Assembly: GCF_014873945.1 (NCBI RefSeq)
Contig: NZ_JADBEC010000001.1
Span: 372,001 to 436,000, forward strand
Direction: 5' to 3'
DNA from: Rhizobium viscosum
GTDB lineage: Bacteria > Pseudomonadota > Alphaproteobacteria > Rhizobiales > Rhizobiaceae
DNA: 64,000 bases
Under the pieces are notes generated by a model. That model was not told where the DNA came from. It did no database searches and saw nothing but the letters and a program-made list of their open reading frames with translations. The position numbers and the translations under genes were made by a program. Positions 19,727 through 27,561 of this stretch are shown in pieces; within the stretch, counting starts at the first letter, position 1, and each line of letters begins with the position of its first letter.

Positions 19727-20179
19727 ATGAGCACACCGACAGACGAGGTCGTCCGCTACGGGGATACGCCCGATGTCGAGCGCCCGCTCGGACGCTCCAT
19801 CATGCGCGGCATGCTGAACCGGTGCCCGGCCTGCGGCAGCGGCAAACTGTTTCGCGCTTTTCTAAAGCCGGTCGATCATTGCGCCGCCTGTGGCGAGGCG
19901 ATGTATCACCAGCGCGCCGACGACCTGCCGCCCTATCTCGTCATCCTCGTACTCGGCCATGTCGTCGTCGGTGGGTTCATGCTGACAGACATGACCTTCG
20001 TGCTGCCGGTCTGGGTGCATCTCGCCATCTGGACACCGATCACCATCATCACGGCGCTCGTCTCGATCCAGCCGATCAAGGGCGGCGTCATAGGCTTGCA
20101 GTGGGCGCTGAAGATGCATGGTTTCGGCGGCCATGATGACGAACCTGATGATTACGACGTACCCGGTCGGCAAGCTTGA
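19727..20179 (+). CDS. DUF983 family zinc-ribbon membrane protein
   Basis: A 150-residue protein of the DUF983 family, conserved in alphaproteobacteria and of unknown function. It has a zinc-ribbon made of two CxxC pairs (CPACGSGKLFRAF and CAACGEAMYH, about residues 32-60), then two hydrophobic segments (about 73-94 and 100-122) and an acidic C-terminus. The ATG at 19727 follows GGGAAGAGGA (19711-19720), a strong ribosome site, so longer readings are rejected. It lies downstream of rnr in the same direction; the pairing is common in rhizobia as far as I recall. Confidence 0.85.
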   Translation: MSTPTDEVVRYGDTPDVERPLGRSIMRGMLNRCPACGSGKLFRAFLKPVDHCAACGEAMYHQRADDLPPYLVILVLGHVVVGGFMLTDMTFVLPVWVHLAIWTPITIITALVSIQPIKGGVIGLQWALKMHGFGGHDDEPDDYDVPGRQA

Positions 20180-20430
20180 ACACCTTCACCTTCCAGACAT
20201 ATTTCGCGTGTAGTGGCAGCGGCCAGAGCGCCATGGCCGATAGCCGACTATCTGCAGAGGAACGATACGCTCATCATTTCTTGTACGGGGAAAGCTTATA
20301 CTCAAGAAATCGCCGGCGGATGCCAGAACTATTGTGAAACCCTGCCCGTCACTAGGATTTGGCATGCCTATGTCTTTCTATGTGGCTCCAGACGGACGAT
20401 TCGTCCGCATACTTCTCTAAGGATGGATAA

Positions 20431-21615
20431 ATGTCTCAGCCGAGGAACGGCACACCGGGCGATGTCGAGGAAATCCATTGGCCTTCTCTGGTGGCAGCCG
20501 TCTCGTCGATCTCCGCCGTCGGTATCGCGATTGGCCTGGGACTTCCTCTGCTCAGCATTATCCTCGAAAAGCGCGGCATTTCCTCCACCCTCATCGGCCT
20601 CAATACCGCGATGGCCGGTATCGCGGCGATGGTGGCAGCGCCGATCACCACCAAGCTCGCGCATAAATACGGTGTGGCGCCTACGATGATGTGGGCGGTG
20701 CTGATCTCGGCGCTCAGCGCGCTCGGCTTCTACTATGCGCAGGACTTCTGGATGTGGTTTCCGCTGCGTTTCGCCTTCCACGGCGCGACGACCACACTCT
20801 TCATCCTCTCTGAATTCTGGATCAATGCGGCCTCACCGCCGGCCAAACGCGGCTTCGTGCTCGGCATCTACGCGACGGTCCTCTCACTCGGCTTTGCTGC
20901 CGGCCCGCTGATCTTCTCCCTCCTCGGCAGCGACGGGATCCTGCCCTTCCTGGTCGGCGCCGGCGCGATCCTGCTTGCCGCCATCCCCATCTTCATCGCC
21001 CGCTATGAAAGCCCTGTTCTGGATGAAAAGCCGGAACTGCACTTCATGCGTTACGTCTTCCTGGTGCCGACCGCCACGGCTGCCGTGTTCATCTTCGGCG
21101 CGGTGGAAGCCGGCGGTCTCTCGCTCTTTCCGATCTTTGCGGTGCGCGCGCATTTCACCGAATCGCAGGCAGCCCTGCTGCTCACCATGATGGGTGTCGG
21201 TAACGTCATCTTCCAGATCCCGCTCGGATTGCTTTCGGATCGCATCAAGGACAAACGTCCCCTGCTGGCGCTGATGGCACTGACCGGTTTCGTCGGAACG
21301 ATGATGCTCCCGGTCCTCGTCAATAACTGGATTCTCATGGCCGGACTTCTGCTTTTCTGGGGCGGCTGCGTCTCCGGCCTCTACACGGTCGGCCTCAGCC
21401 ATCTTGGCTCGCGACTGACAGGCTCGGACCTTGCGGCGGCCAATGCGGCCTTCGTTTTCTGTTATGCCGTCGGCACCGTTGCGGGCCCCCAGGTGATCGG
21501 TGCTGCCATCGATGTTGCCGGAAATAACGGTTTTGCCTATGCAATTGCCGGTTTCTTCGGGCTTTATGCCTTGCTCGCCGGCATAAGACTGCTTTTCCTC
21601 GGAAAGCGGGCTTGA
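20431..21615 (+). CDS. Major facilitator superfamily permease
   Basis: Proton-coupled or facilitated transporter with about 12 membrane helices in 394 residues. The N-terminal half has the helix pair around VSSISAVGIAIGLGLPLLSI and a motif-A-like loop TTKLAHKYG. The C-terminal half has the second loop GLLSDRIKDKRP, typical of MFS motif A. No substrate-specific feature is visible. It stands alone between the DUF983 gene and rpmG; its stop overlaps the -35 of the rpmG promoter. Substrate unknown. Confidence 0.85.
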   Translation: MSQPRNGTPGDVEEIHWPSLVAAVSSISAVGIAIGLGLPLLSIILEKRGISSTLIGLNTAMAGIAAMVAAPITTKLAHKYGVAPTMMWAVLISALSALGFYYAQDFWMWFPLRFAFHGATTTLFILSEFWINAASPPAKRGFVLGIYATVLSLGFAAGPLIFSLLGSDGILPFLVGAGAILLAAIPIFIARYESPVLDEKPELHFMRYVFLVPTATAAVFIFGAVEAGGLSLFPIFAVRAHFTESQAALLLTMMGVGNVIFQIPLGLLSDRIKDKRPLLALMALTGFVGTMMLPVLVNNWILMAGLLLFWGGCVSGLYTVGLSHLGSRLTGSDLAAANAAFVFCYAVGTVAGPQVIGAAIDVAGNNGFAYAIAGFFGLYALLAGIRLLFLGKRA

Positions 21616-21639
21616 CTTTTCGGGCTAGATTCGTAGTTT
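21612..21639 (+). promoter_or_regulatory. Predicted promoter of rpmG
   Basis: TTGACT (21612-21617), a 16-base spacer and TAGTTT (21634-21639). The -35 overlaps the stop codon of the MFS gene. The predicted leader is about 65 bases and contains GGAGCC/GGCAGG purine stretches before the rpmG ATG. Confidence 0.5.
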
Positions 21640-21708
21640 CGCGCCAGAATTTGCCGTGGAGCCTATCCGGCTTTCCACGGCTTTCATTTTCTTAAAGGCA
21701 GGACGACC

Positions 21709-21876
21709 ATGGCCAAGGCTACCACTATCAAGATCAAGCTTCTGTCGACGGCCGACACCGGTTTCTTCTACGTCACGACGAAGAACAGCCGTACGATGAC
21801 GGACAAGATGACGAAGACCAAGTACGACCCGATTGCCAAGAAGCACGTCGAGTTCAAGGAAACCAAGATCAAGTAA
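21709..21876 (+). CDS. rpmG: 50S ribosomal protein L33
   Basis: Small protein of the large ribosomal subunit near the E site. The 55 residues ([20 protein letters not shown] at the start, [18 protein letters not shown] at the end) match the Cys-free L33 form: the usual zinc Cys positions are absent, so it does not bind zinc. The ribosome site AAAGGCAGGA lies 8 bases upstream. A strong terminator follows at 21899-21933, so this is a single-gene unit. Confidence 0.97.
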   Translation: MAKATTIKIKLLSTADTGFFYVTTKNSRTMTDKMTKTKYDPIAKKHVEFKETKIK

Positions 21877-21898
21877 TTACCTGATCTCATGGCTCTTT

Positions 21899-21933
21899 CA
21901 AAAAGCGCGCGCCTCCGGGTTGCGCGCTTTTTG
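21899..21933 (+). terminator. Rho-independent terminator of rpmG
   Basis: CAAAAAGCGCGC (21899-21910) pairs with GCGCGCTTTTTG (21922-21933) across an 11-base loop, and ends in a T-run. It is 22 bases after the rpmG stop. Confidence 0.9.
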
Positions 21934-21967
21934 TTTGCACTGGAGCTAACCACAATGTTAGCGCAAA

Positions 21968-22172
21968 CAAAGAAAAACGCCGCCCTTCCATCTTCGGGAA
22001 GTGACGGCGTTTTTACGAAAAGGGGGTCGGCCAGCATGCAAAACGGCACGAGGAACCGTTTAAGATTGCGTACCAGCCGACCGACCCCACGACCCAGGAG
22101 ATGCGGCGGACCTGAGCATCATGGGGTATCGACAGCTCCTCCATGGGAGCGTTTTCTGTTCTGAGCCGATAA
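21968..22172 (-). ncRNA. Candidate small RNA between rpmG and pleD
   Basis: No protein gene fits here, but the minus strand has a full transcription unit. The promoter candidate is TTGATT (22208-22203), an 18-base spacer and AATTAT (22184-22179). A structured body follows, with an outer stem CCGACCCC/GGGGTCGG (22081-22088 with 22023-22030) around a hairpin AAACGG/CCGTTT (22041-22046 with 22056-22061). A terminator ends it (AAAAACGCCG/CGGCGTTTTT, 21973-22014), followed on the minus strand by a T-rich tail. rpmG already has its own terminator, so this second one needs another owner. I recall that the Sinorhizobium cell-cycle sRNA EcpR1 sits at a pleD-rpmG locus; this is memory only and identity is not established. 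Ends are approximate. Confidence 0.5.
21973..22014 (-). terminator. Terminator of the candidate sRNA (bidirectional stem)
   Basis: AAAAACGCCG (21973-21982) and CGGCGTTTTT (22005-22014) form a 10-base stem with an inner CTTCC/GGAAG pair. The T-run is present in both directions; the minus-strand tail TTTTTCTTTG is the better one. Confidence 0.8.
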
Positions 22173-22208
22173 TTTGCGCAAAAATGAAAGAAAATCAACA
22201 AATTCTTA

Positions 22209-22635
22209 ATGGTAAAATTTTCGAGTATGATTCTATGGTTAAAAGTCCAGTTTTGGCACGTGTAAAGACGCAACCAAGTCTCTTTTACCAAAAGGACAAT
22301 ATTTGATATCAGCAAGAATTTCAGAAATATATTACAATAATACCTCAGATCCTTCCCTTACGTAAGGTACCGGCGTTACGTTTTGCGAAATACGATTTAC
22401 ACAGGCCAGACAATCCGGATGCAACTATAGTCCGCTCTTCTTGTCGCGTTCGCCACCTCTAGCTTCCGGGAGCAGGCGATACGTGTTATCGGAAGAAACA
22501 CGCTTTAAAGTCCATTTTTGGGCTATCGGGTTGAAAAACCGGCTCCTTCGTTGCAGCCAACAATATTAAATATTCGTAAGGTACAGCTGCTCCCAGTGGA
22601 TAACCGAAAGCGGCGCGTTACGGAACGCCATGTTG
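22209..22635. other. AT-rich intergenic region upstream of the candidate sRNA and downstream of pleD
   Basis: No coding frame is convincing. It holds a perfect 12-base palindrome CCTTACGTAAGG (22356-22367). The ten bases CGTAAGGTAC within and after it (22361-22370) recur at 22575-22584. The first third is much richer in A+T than the flanking genes. No terminator for pleD was recognised. Confidence 0.5.
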
Positions 22636-24009
22636 TCAGGCGGCCGAGGCCACGACGCGATTGCGCCCGGTATTCTTGGCCTCATAGAGCGCAAGGTCTG
22701 CCTGCTTCATGAGCTGGCCGGGCGTTATGACCGAGGATATGCGCGAGGATATGCCGAAGGAGGCCGTAATATTCAGCGTTTCACCCGACGACTTCAGCAG
22801 GAACGGCGTGCTTTCGATGGCTGCGCGCAGGCGTTCGGCAACGGCTGCGGCAACTTCCGGCGAGGTGTCCGGCATCACGACGACGAACTCCTCCCCGCCG
22901 TAACGGCAGGCAAGATCAGCGCCGCGGACGGTCGAACGCACGCGATTTGCGAATTCCTTCAGCACCTGGTCGCCGCCATCATGGCCATAGGTGTCGTTGA
23001 CCTGCTTGAAGCGGTCGATATCGGTGATCAGTACCGAGAGCGGCCGGCCGCGAGCCATCGAACGATTGAAGAGCACGTTGAGATGGTTGTCGAGATAACG
23101 GCGGTTATTGAGACCGGTCAGCGGATCGGTGACAGCGAGTTCGATCGTCTGCTTGACGCTGGCGCGCAGGCGGTCGTTATAGCGCTTGCGGCGGATCTGC
23201 GTCAGGCTGCGGGCGACCAGCTCGTTCGGATCGACAGGGCGCACGATATAGTCATTGACGCCGAGATCGAGCGCACGGATGACCATCTCGTCGGCGCCCT
23301 GCTCCGTGACGATCAGGATCGGCAGGAAACGGGTCCGCTCCAGCGAGCGGAATTGCGAGCAGAGACGCAGCGGATCGTATTCATCGAAATTGGCGTTGAC
23401 GATGACGAGTTCGAAGGCGCTCTCGGCAGCTTCGAAAAGAGCGGCCTGTGGATCGGAGATGGCGACCACGTCTGCAACAGGCTTCAGCGTTTTGATGATG
23501 CGTTCCTGCGAGTTGGCACGGCCGTCGACCAGCAACACTTGTCCCGTCTCGTCGGCGCGTCCGTCGCCGGTGCGCATCAACTCGTCCATACCCATCGTAT
23601 GGGCGGTCTCGGCGCGCACGCGCAGTTCGTCACTCAGTGTCTTCAGGCGCAGCAGGCTTTTTACGCGGGAGATGAGCTGCAGGTCGTTGACGGGCTTCGT
23701 CAGGAAGTCGTCGGCACCGGCCTTCAGGCCACGCACGCGGTCGGCCGACTGGTCGAGCGCGGTGACCATGACGACGGGAATATGGGCGGTCTTCGGATTG
23801 GCCTTCAGCCGCTCGCAGACTTCGAAACCGTCAATGCCGGGCATCATGATGTCTAGCAGGATGAGATCGACCTGGTTGCGGTCGCAGATCGCCAGTGCCT
23901 CGTAGCCGTCGGCCGCAGTCAGCACGTCGAAATATTCGGCCAGCAGCCGCGCTTCGAGCAGCTTCACATTTGCCGGAATATCATCAACAACCAATATTCG
24001 CGCAGTCAT
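22636..24009 (-). CDS. pleD: Response regulator / diguanylate cyclase PleD
   Basis: Makes cyclic di-GMP from GTP when phosphorylated; in Caulobacter it drives the swarmer-to-stalked transition. The start at 24009 (MTARILVVDDIPANV) gives 457 residues. Domains: receiver REC1 (phospho-Asp53 in LILLDIMMPG), degenerate REC2 (about 150-270, adaptor for dimerisation) and GGDEF (about 290-457) with the active site YGGEEF. The I-site RGAD lies five residues before it, so feedback inhibition by c-di-GMP is expected. It is 19 bases downstream of divK in the same operon, the arrangement known from Caulobacter and rhizobia. Confidence 0.96.
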   Translation of the reverse strand: MTARILVVDDIPANVKLLEARLLAEYFDVLTAADGYEALAICDRNQVDLILLDIMMPGIDGFEVCERLKANPKTAHIPVVMVTALDQSADRVRGLKAGADDFLTKPVNDLQLISRVKSLLRLKTLSDELRVRAETAHTMGMDELMRTGDGRADETGQVLLVDGRANSQERIIKTLKPVADVVAISDPQAALFEAAESAFELVIVNANFDEYDPLRLCSQFRSLERTRFLPILIVTEQGADEMVIRALDLGVNDYIVRPVDPNELVARSLTQIRRKRYNDRLRASVKQTIELAVTDPLTGLNNRRYLDNHLNVLFNRSMARGRPLSVLITDIDRFKQVNDTYGHDGGDQVLKEFANRVRSTVRGADLACRYGGEEFVVVMPDTSPEVAAAVAERLRAAIESTPFLLKSSGETLNITASFGISSRISSVITPGQLMKQADLALYEAKNTGRNRVVASAA

Positions 24010-24028
24010 GAATCTTTTTTCCGATGCC

Positions 24029-24400
24029 TCAGGCGTCGCCCAAATAAGTCTTGATCGTCTCAATGAATTTCGGAACGGAGATCGGCTTCGAGACATAGGC
24101 CTCGCAGCCACCCTGTCTGATCCGCTCCTCGTCGCCCTTCATGGCAAAGGCCGTGACGGCGATGACCGGGATCACATGCAGTTCATCATCTTCCTTCAGC
24201 CACTTGGTGACTTCGAGGCCTGAAACTTCCGGAAGCTGAATATCCATAAGAATAAGATCGGGACGATGTTTGCGCGCAAGATCAAGCGCTTCCATGCCAT
24301 TGCGGGTCTGGATCGTGGTATAGCCTGAGGCCTCGATGAGGTCGCGAAAGAGCTTCATGTTGAGCTCGTTATCTTCTACAATCATCACCTGTTTGGGCAT
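24029..24400 (-). CDS. divK: Single-domain response regulator DivK
   Basis: Essential cell-fate regulator in alphaproteobacteria; phosphorylated DivK modulates the kinases DivJ, PleC and DivL and thereby CtrA. The 123 residues form one receiver domain: acidic pocket EDN (residues 9-11), phospho-Asp53 in [13 protein letters not shown], switch Thr in [14 protein letters not shown] and Lys in AYVSKPISV. No output domain. It is the first gene of the divK-pleD operon and divergent from a DUF3572 gene. Confidence 0.97.
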   Translation of the reverse strand: MPKQVMIVEDNELNMKLFRDLIEASGYTTIQTRNGMEALDLARKHRPDLILMDIQLPEVSGLEVTKWLKEDDELHVIPVIAVTAFAMKGDEERIRQGGCEAYVSKPISVPKFIETIKTYLGDA

Positions 24401-24532
24401 GATCAGCTGTCCCTACGTCCGCTCTTGAAGCCAAATGTCCATGATAAAGACATTAGCTGACAAATGGCTCCATGAAACCGATAGTGCAAGCTACCGGTAT
24501 TTGGTTGAAGAAAAGGTAACTCGACCACCGCA

Positions 24533-24847
24533 ATGCAAAGCAATTTCAAGACTTCGAAACAACTTGCGGCGACAGCAGATCCGCAAGAAACGGCCATCGC
24601 CGTCCTTGGCTGGCTTGCGAACGACCCGGATCTCTTCGGTCGCTTCCTGGCATTGACAGGGGTGGAACCGCAGCAAGTGCGCAATGCCATCAACGATCCC
24701 GGCTTTCTCGCCGGTATGCTGGATTTCCTTATGAACCATGAGCCGACGGCGATCGCCTTCTGCGAGGCGACGAACACGACACCGGAAGCGCTGACCGCGG
24801 CGTGGCGCCACTTCTCGCCGCCCGGCCTCGACTCCGGGGAATACTGA
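24533..24847 (+). CDS. DUF3572 family protein
   Basis: A 104-residue soluble helical protein of the DUF3572 family, restricted to alphaproteobacteria and of unknown function. Visible landmarks are ETAIAVLGWLANDPDLFGRF and GFLAGMLDFLMNHEPTAIAF, both part of the conserved core. The C-terminus (AAWRHFSPPGLDSGEY) is typical. It is divergent from divK and followed after 2 bases by the GTG of a HAD-like gene, so the two are likely co-translated. Confidence 0.85.
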   Translation: MQSNFKTSKQLAATADPQETAIAVLGWLANDPDLFGRFLALTGVEPQQVRNAINDPGFLAGMLDFLMNHEPTAIAFCEATNTTPEALTAAWRHFSPPGLDSGEY

Positions 24848-24849
24848 TC

Positions 24850-25527
24850 GTGAGCAACAGCGCCGAATTCGACATTTCGCATATCCGTCTTGGCGACAGG
24901 CCGCTCATCGTCTGCGATGTCGATGATGTGGTGCTGCAATTCATCGATCCTTTTCAGCTGTATCTCAAAAGTCTCGGCCACGAATTTCTGCCGCGCTCCT
25001 TCCGCCTTCACGGCAACATCGTCTCCCTGGCCGACGGGCTTGCGCTTGAGGATCAGCATGTCAGTCGGCTGATCCTGGAATTCTTCGAGGCCCAGGAAAG
25101 CTGGCAGACGCCTATCGATCCCGTCGTTTCGACGCTCGAACGCTTGTCTGATGATGCCGACGTCCTGTTCCTCACCGCGATGCCACCGCAGTTTTCCGCC
25201 CATCGTCGTCGCCTTCTCGACAGCGCGGGCCTCACCTTCCCGTTGCTTGCCAGCGAACAGCCAAAGGGACCGATCGTGCAGGCGCTGCATGGCGGTCGCG
25301 ATCTTCCAGTCATCTTTATCGATGATATGGCGCGCAACCTGCATTCCGTGAAGGAGCATGTGGCAGATTGCCTGCTCATCCATCTCATGCCTGACACACC
25401 CGTTCACCGTTTCGCGCCAGCCGCCGCCGAGGATATCGCGCGGGCAAGAGACTGGTCTCATGCCGCCGAGCTCATCGACCAACATCTTGCGGCACACGCG
25501 ATCAGGCGTGCAAATCCAGCCGCATGA
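24850..25527 (+). CDS. HAD-like hydrolase
   Basis: Probable phosphatase of the HAD superfamily, 225 residues. The GTG at 24850 is chosen because it directly follows the DUF3572 stop and puts the nucleophile motif LIVCDVDDVVL (Asp23, Asp25) near the N-terminus. The later motifs are VLFLTAMPP (motif II Thr), a Lys in the SEQPKGPIV segment and PVIFIDDMARNLHSV (motif IV acidic pair). The substrate is unknown. The end overlaps by 26 bases the end of a convergent GNAT gene. Confidence 0.8.
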   Translation: MSNSAEFDISHIRLGDRPLIVCDVDDVVLQFIDPFQLYLKSLGHEFLPRSFRLHGNIVSLADGLALEDQHVSRLILEFFEAQESWQTPIDPVVSTLERLSDDADVLFLTAMPPQFSAHRRRLLDSAGLTFPLLASEQPKGPIVQALHGGRDLPVIFIDDMARNLHSVKEHVADCLLIHLMPDTPVHRFAPAAAEDIARARDWSHAAELIDQHLAAHAIRRANPAA

Positions 25528-26095
25528 GCGGCCGGCCATCCTTGCGCCGCGCGATCGTCTCGAAACCGGCCGTATCGAAAATCGCCGTCGAGCCGATGCA
25601 AAGCGTGACAGATTTCGACTGCTTCACATAGTCGATAGGACAGGCTTCCAGCAGCCGCGCGCCCTGGCCGCGGGCATAATCGATGGCGCCAGCAAGCAAT
25701 CTGTGGCTCAAGCCTTTTCCGCGCAGCTTCGGCAACAGGAAGAAGCAACTGACTGCCCAGATCGCGGGATCATGAGCGTCACCCTCCTCGAGCGGCCGCG
25801 AGACCGTTCGCGGCGAATTGAACTGCGGCACGTCGTGGCGCGGCCCCACCTGAACCCAGGCCACAGGCTCGCCCTCGATATAACAGAGAATGCCCGGCGG
25901 CGGTCCCGACGCAATGCGGTCCTGTATATGGGCTTTGCGCTCCGAAGGCTCCATCTTCGTGCGGACGGCATGCGGAAGACGCAGCGCCACGCACCAGCAA
26001 TGATAGAAGGCGCCCTGCGGGCCGAACAGCTTTTCGAAATCGCCCCAGCGCTCGGCCGTGACAGGCTCGAAACGAAGATCGATATCCACGGCCAA
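25502..26095 (-). CDS. GNAT family N-acetyltransferase
   Basis: A 197-residue GNAT enzyme of unknown substrate. The acetyl-CoA binding segment is FFLLPKLRGKGLSHRLLAGAIDYA, followed by GARLLEACPID and a terminal DTAGFETIARRKDGRPLMRLDL strand (given here in parts). An N-terminal segment FYHCWCVALRLPHA carries two Cys. It resembles the group of GNAT proteins with a conserved CWC-like N-terminus often annotated in rhizobia, but I cannot assign a substrate. It is divergent from dinB, whose promoter lies within the 70 bases between them. Confidence 0.8.
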   Translation of the reverse strand: MAVDIDLRFEPVTAERWGDFEKLFGPQGAFYHCWCVALRLPHAVRTKMEPSERKAHIQDRIASGPPPGILCYIEGEPVAWVQVGPRHDVPQFNSPRTVSRPLEEGDAHDPAIWAVSCFFLLPKLRGKGLSHRLLAGAIDYARGQGARLLEACPIDYVKQSKSVTLCIGSTAIFDTAGFETIARRKDGRPLMRLDLHA

Positions 26096-26111
26096 GCTCT
26101 CCTCCCTCTCT

Positions 26112-26140
26112 TGAGACTCGAAAGCTTAGGGCGTAATGTT
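26112..26140 (+). promoter_or_regulatory. Predicted promoter of dinB
   Basis: TTGAGA (26112-26117), a 17-base spacer and TAATGT (26135-26140). It places the transcription start near 26147, inside the LexA box. The ATG at 26136 falls in the -10 and so cannot be the start codon. Confidence 0.6.
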
Positions 26141-26146
26141 GCAATG

Positions 26147-26161
26147 TTCAACCTTTGTTCT
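26147..26161 (+). promoter_or_regulatory. LexA (SOS) box of dinB
   Basis: GTTC-AACCTTT-GTTC, an exact match to the alphaproteobacterial LexA direct repeat GTTC-N7-GTTC. It covers the predicted transcription start, just upstream of the dinB ATG, so bound LexA would block initiation. Confidence 0.85.
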
Positions 26162-26165
26162 CACC

Positions 26166-27455
26166 ATGGCGCCTGCATCTGACAAGACACCCGGCTTCTG
26201 TCGCGACTGCCTTGCCGAGCAGAGGGGAGACGCGCGCCGCTGCCATGCCTGCGGCAGCCCGCGCCTTGTGCGCCACAAAGAACTCTATGATCTGACACTC
26301 GCGCATATCGACTGCGACGCTTTTTATGCCGCTGTGGAAAAACGCGACAATCCTGAGCTTGCCGACAAGCCCGTGATCATCGGCGGCGGCAAGCGTGGTG
26401 TCGTCTCAACTGCCTGTTATATCGCCCGCATCCACGGCGTACGCTCGGCCATGCCGATGTTCAAGGCGCTGGAAGCCTGCCCGCAGGCGGTCGTTATCCG
26501 CCCGGACATGGAGAAATATGTTAAGGTCGGGCGGCAGGTCCGTGCGTTGATGCAAGAGCTGACGCCGCTTGTGCAGCCGCTCTCCATCGATGAGGCCTTC
26601 CTGGAACTCGGCGGCACGGAACGGCTGCATCACGATCCGCCGGCCCGCACGCTGGCGAAGTTTGCCCGCCGCGTCGAGAAGGAAATCGGCATTACCGTCT
26701 CGGTTGGTCTTTCCTATTGCAAATTCCTCGCCAAGGTCGCCTCCGACCTGCAGAAGCCGCGTGGTTTTTCCGTCATCGGGCAAGAGGAAGCAGTCGAGTT
26801 TCTGGCCCCTCGCCCGGTGACGACCATCTGGGGCGTCGGCAAGGCTCTTGCCGCGACGCTTGAGGCAGACGGCATCCGCACGATCGGCCAGTTGCAGCAA
26901 ATGGAGGAGAACGACCTGATGCGCCGGTATGGCAGCATCGGCCAGCGGCTTTCCCGCCTATCACGCGGCATCGACGACCGCGAGGTGCATATCAACGATG
27001 CCGCCAAGAGCGTTTCGGCCGAAACCACCTTTTTCGAAGATATTTCGCGTCATGACGATCTGGTGCCGATCCTGCGCAATCTCTCGGAAAAGGTCTCCTG
27101 GCGGCTGAAGAAGAGCGGCATCGCCGGCCAGACGGTCGTGCTGAAGATGAAGACGGCCGATTTCAAATCACGCACCCGCAACCGGCGCCTTGAAGACCCG
27201 ACACAACTGGCCGACAAGATCTTCCGCACAGGGCTCGACCTTCTGGAGAAGGAAACGGACGGCACGAAATTCCGCCTGATCGGCATTGGCGTTACCGATC
27301 TCGGCGATGCCGGCCGCGCCGACCCGCCCGATCTCATCGACCAGCAATCCGGCAGGCGCGCGGCGGCGGAAGCTGCCATGGACAAGTTGCGCGACAAGTT
27401 CGGCAAGGGCACGGTCGAAACCGGCTATACTTTTGGCGGCAAGGGGAGCCGCTAG
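26166..27455 (+). CDS. dinB: DNA polymerase IV (Y-family) with N-terminal Cys4 motif
   Basis: Error-prone polymerase for translesion synthesis. The start at 26166 is set by the promoter and LexA box directly upstream; it gives 429 residues and a leader of only about 19 bases without a clear Shine-Dalgarno. Palm motifs are [13 protein letters not shown] (catalytic Asp49) and SIDEAFLEL. The little-finger domain follows after [13 protein letters not shown]. An added N-terminal segment carries two CxxC pairs (C12/C15 and C26/C29), suggesting a small zinc knuckle not found in E. coli DinB. The stop is followed by a dispersed repeat. Confidence 0.94.
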   Translation: MAPASDKTPGFCRDCLAEQRGDARRCHACGSPRLVRHKELYDLTLAHIDCDAFYAAVEKRDNPELADKPVIIGGGKRGVVSTACYIARIHGVRSAMPMFKALEACPQAVVIRPDMEKYVKVGRQVRALMQELTPLVQPLSIDEAFLELGGTERLHHDPPARTLAKFARRVEKEIGITVSVGLSYCKFLAKVASDLQKPRGFSVIGQEEAVEFLAPRPVTTIWGVGKALAATLEADGIRTIGQLQQMEENDLMRRYGSIGQRLSRLSRGIDDREVHINDAAKSVSAETTFFEDISRHDDLVPILRNLSEKVSWRLKKSGIAGQTVVLKMKTADFKSRTRNRRLEDPTQLADKIFRTGLDLLEKETDGTKFRLIGIGVTDLGDAGRADPPDLIDQQSGRRAAAEAAMDKLRDKFGKGTVETGYTFGGKGSR

Positions 27456-27460
27456 CCTAC

Positions 27461-27561
27461 AGCATCGGCCCGAAAATCAGAATCGATTTTCGAAAAGCCT
27501 GATGCGTAGATTCAAAGAGTTAGAGCGTCCTTTGTGCGTCCGAATGGACACATGGTGCTCT
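27461..27561. repeat. Dispersed intergenic repeat with two stem-loops (Rhizobium type)
   Basis: The first stem-loop (27461-27505) has an inner stem CGAAAATC/GATTTTCG (27471-27478 with 27485-27492) and an outer GCATC/GATGC. The second (27522-27560) has outer AGAGC/GCTCT and inner GTCC/GGAC. I recognise the GCATCGGCCCGAAAATC ... TTAGAGCGTCC pattern as a repeat found many times between Rhizobium genes (memory, not searched). It fills the space between convergent dinB and the GNAT-TPR gene, and its terminal CTCTAG overlaps the TAG stop of the latter. Confidence 0.65.

Noticed and set aside
22013..22315. 100-codon open frame on the minus strand between rpmG and pleD
   Set aside because: No ribosome site, odd composition, and it covers the stems and the AT-rich promoter region of the candidate sRNA; RNA structure explains the sequence better.
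26136..26165. N-terminal extension of dinB from the ATG at 26136
   Set aside because: This ATG is inside the predicted -10 and the extension would run through the LexA box.
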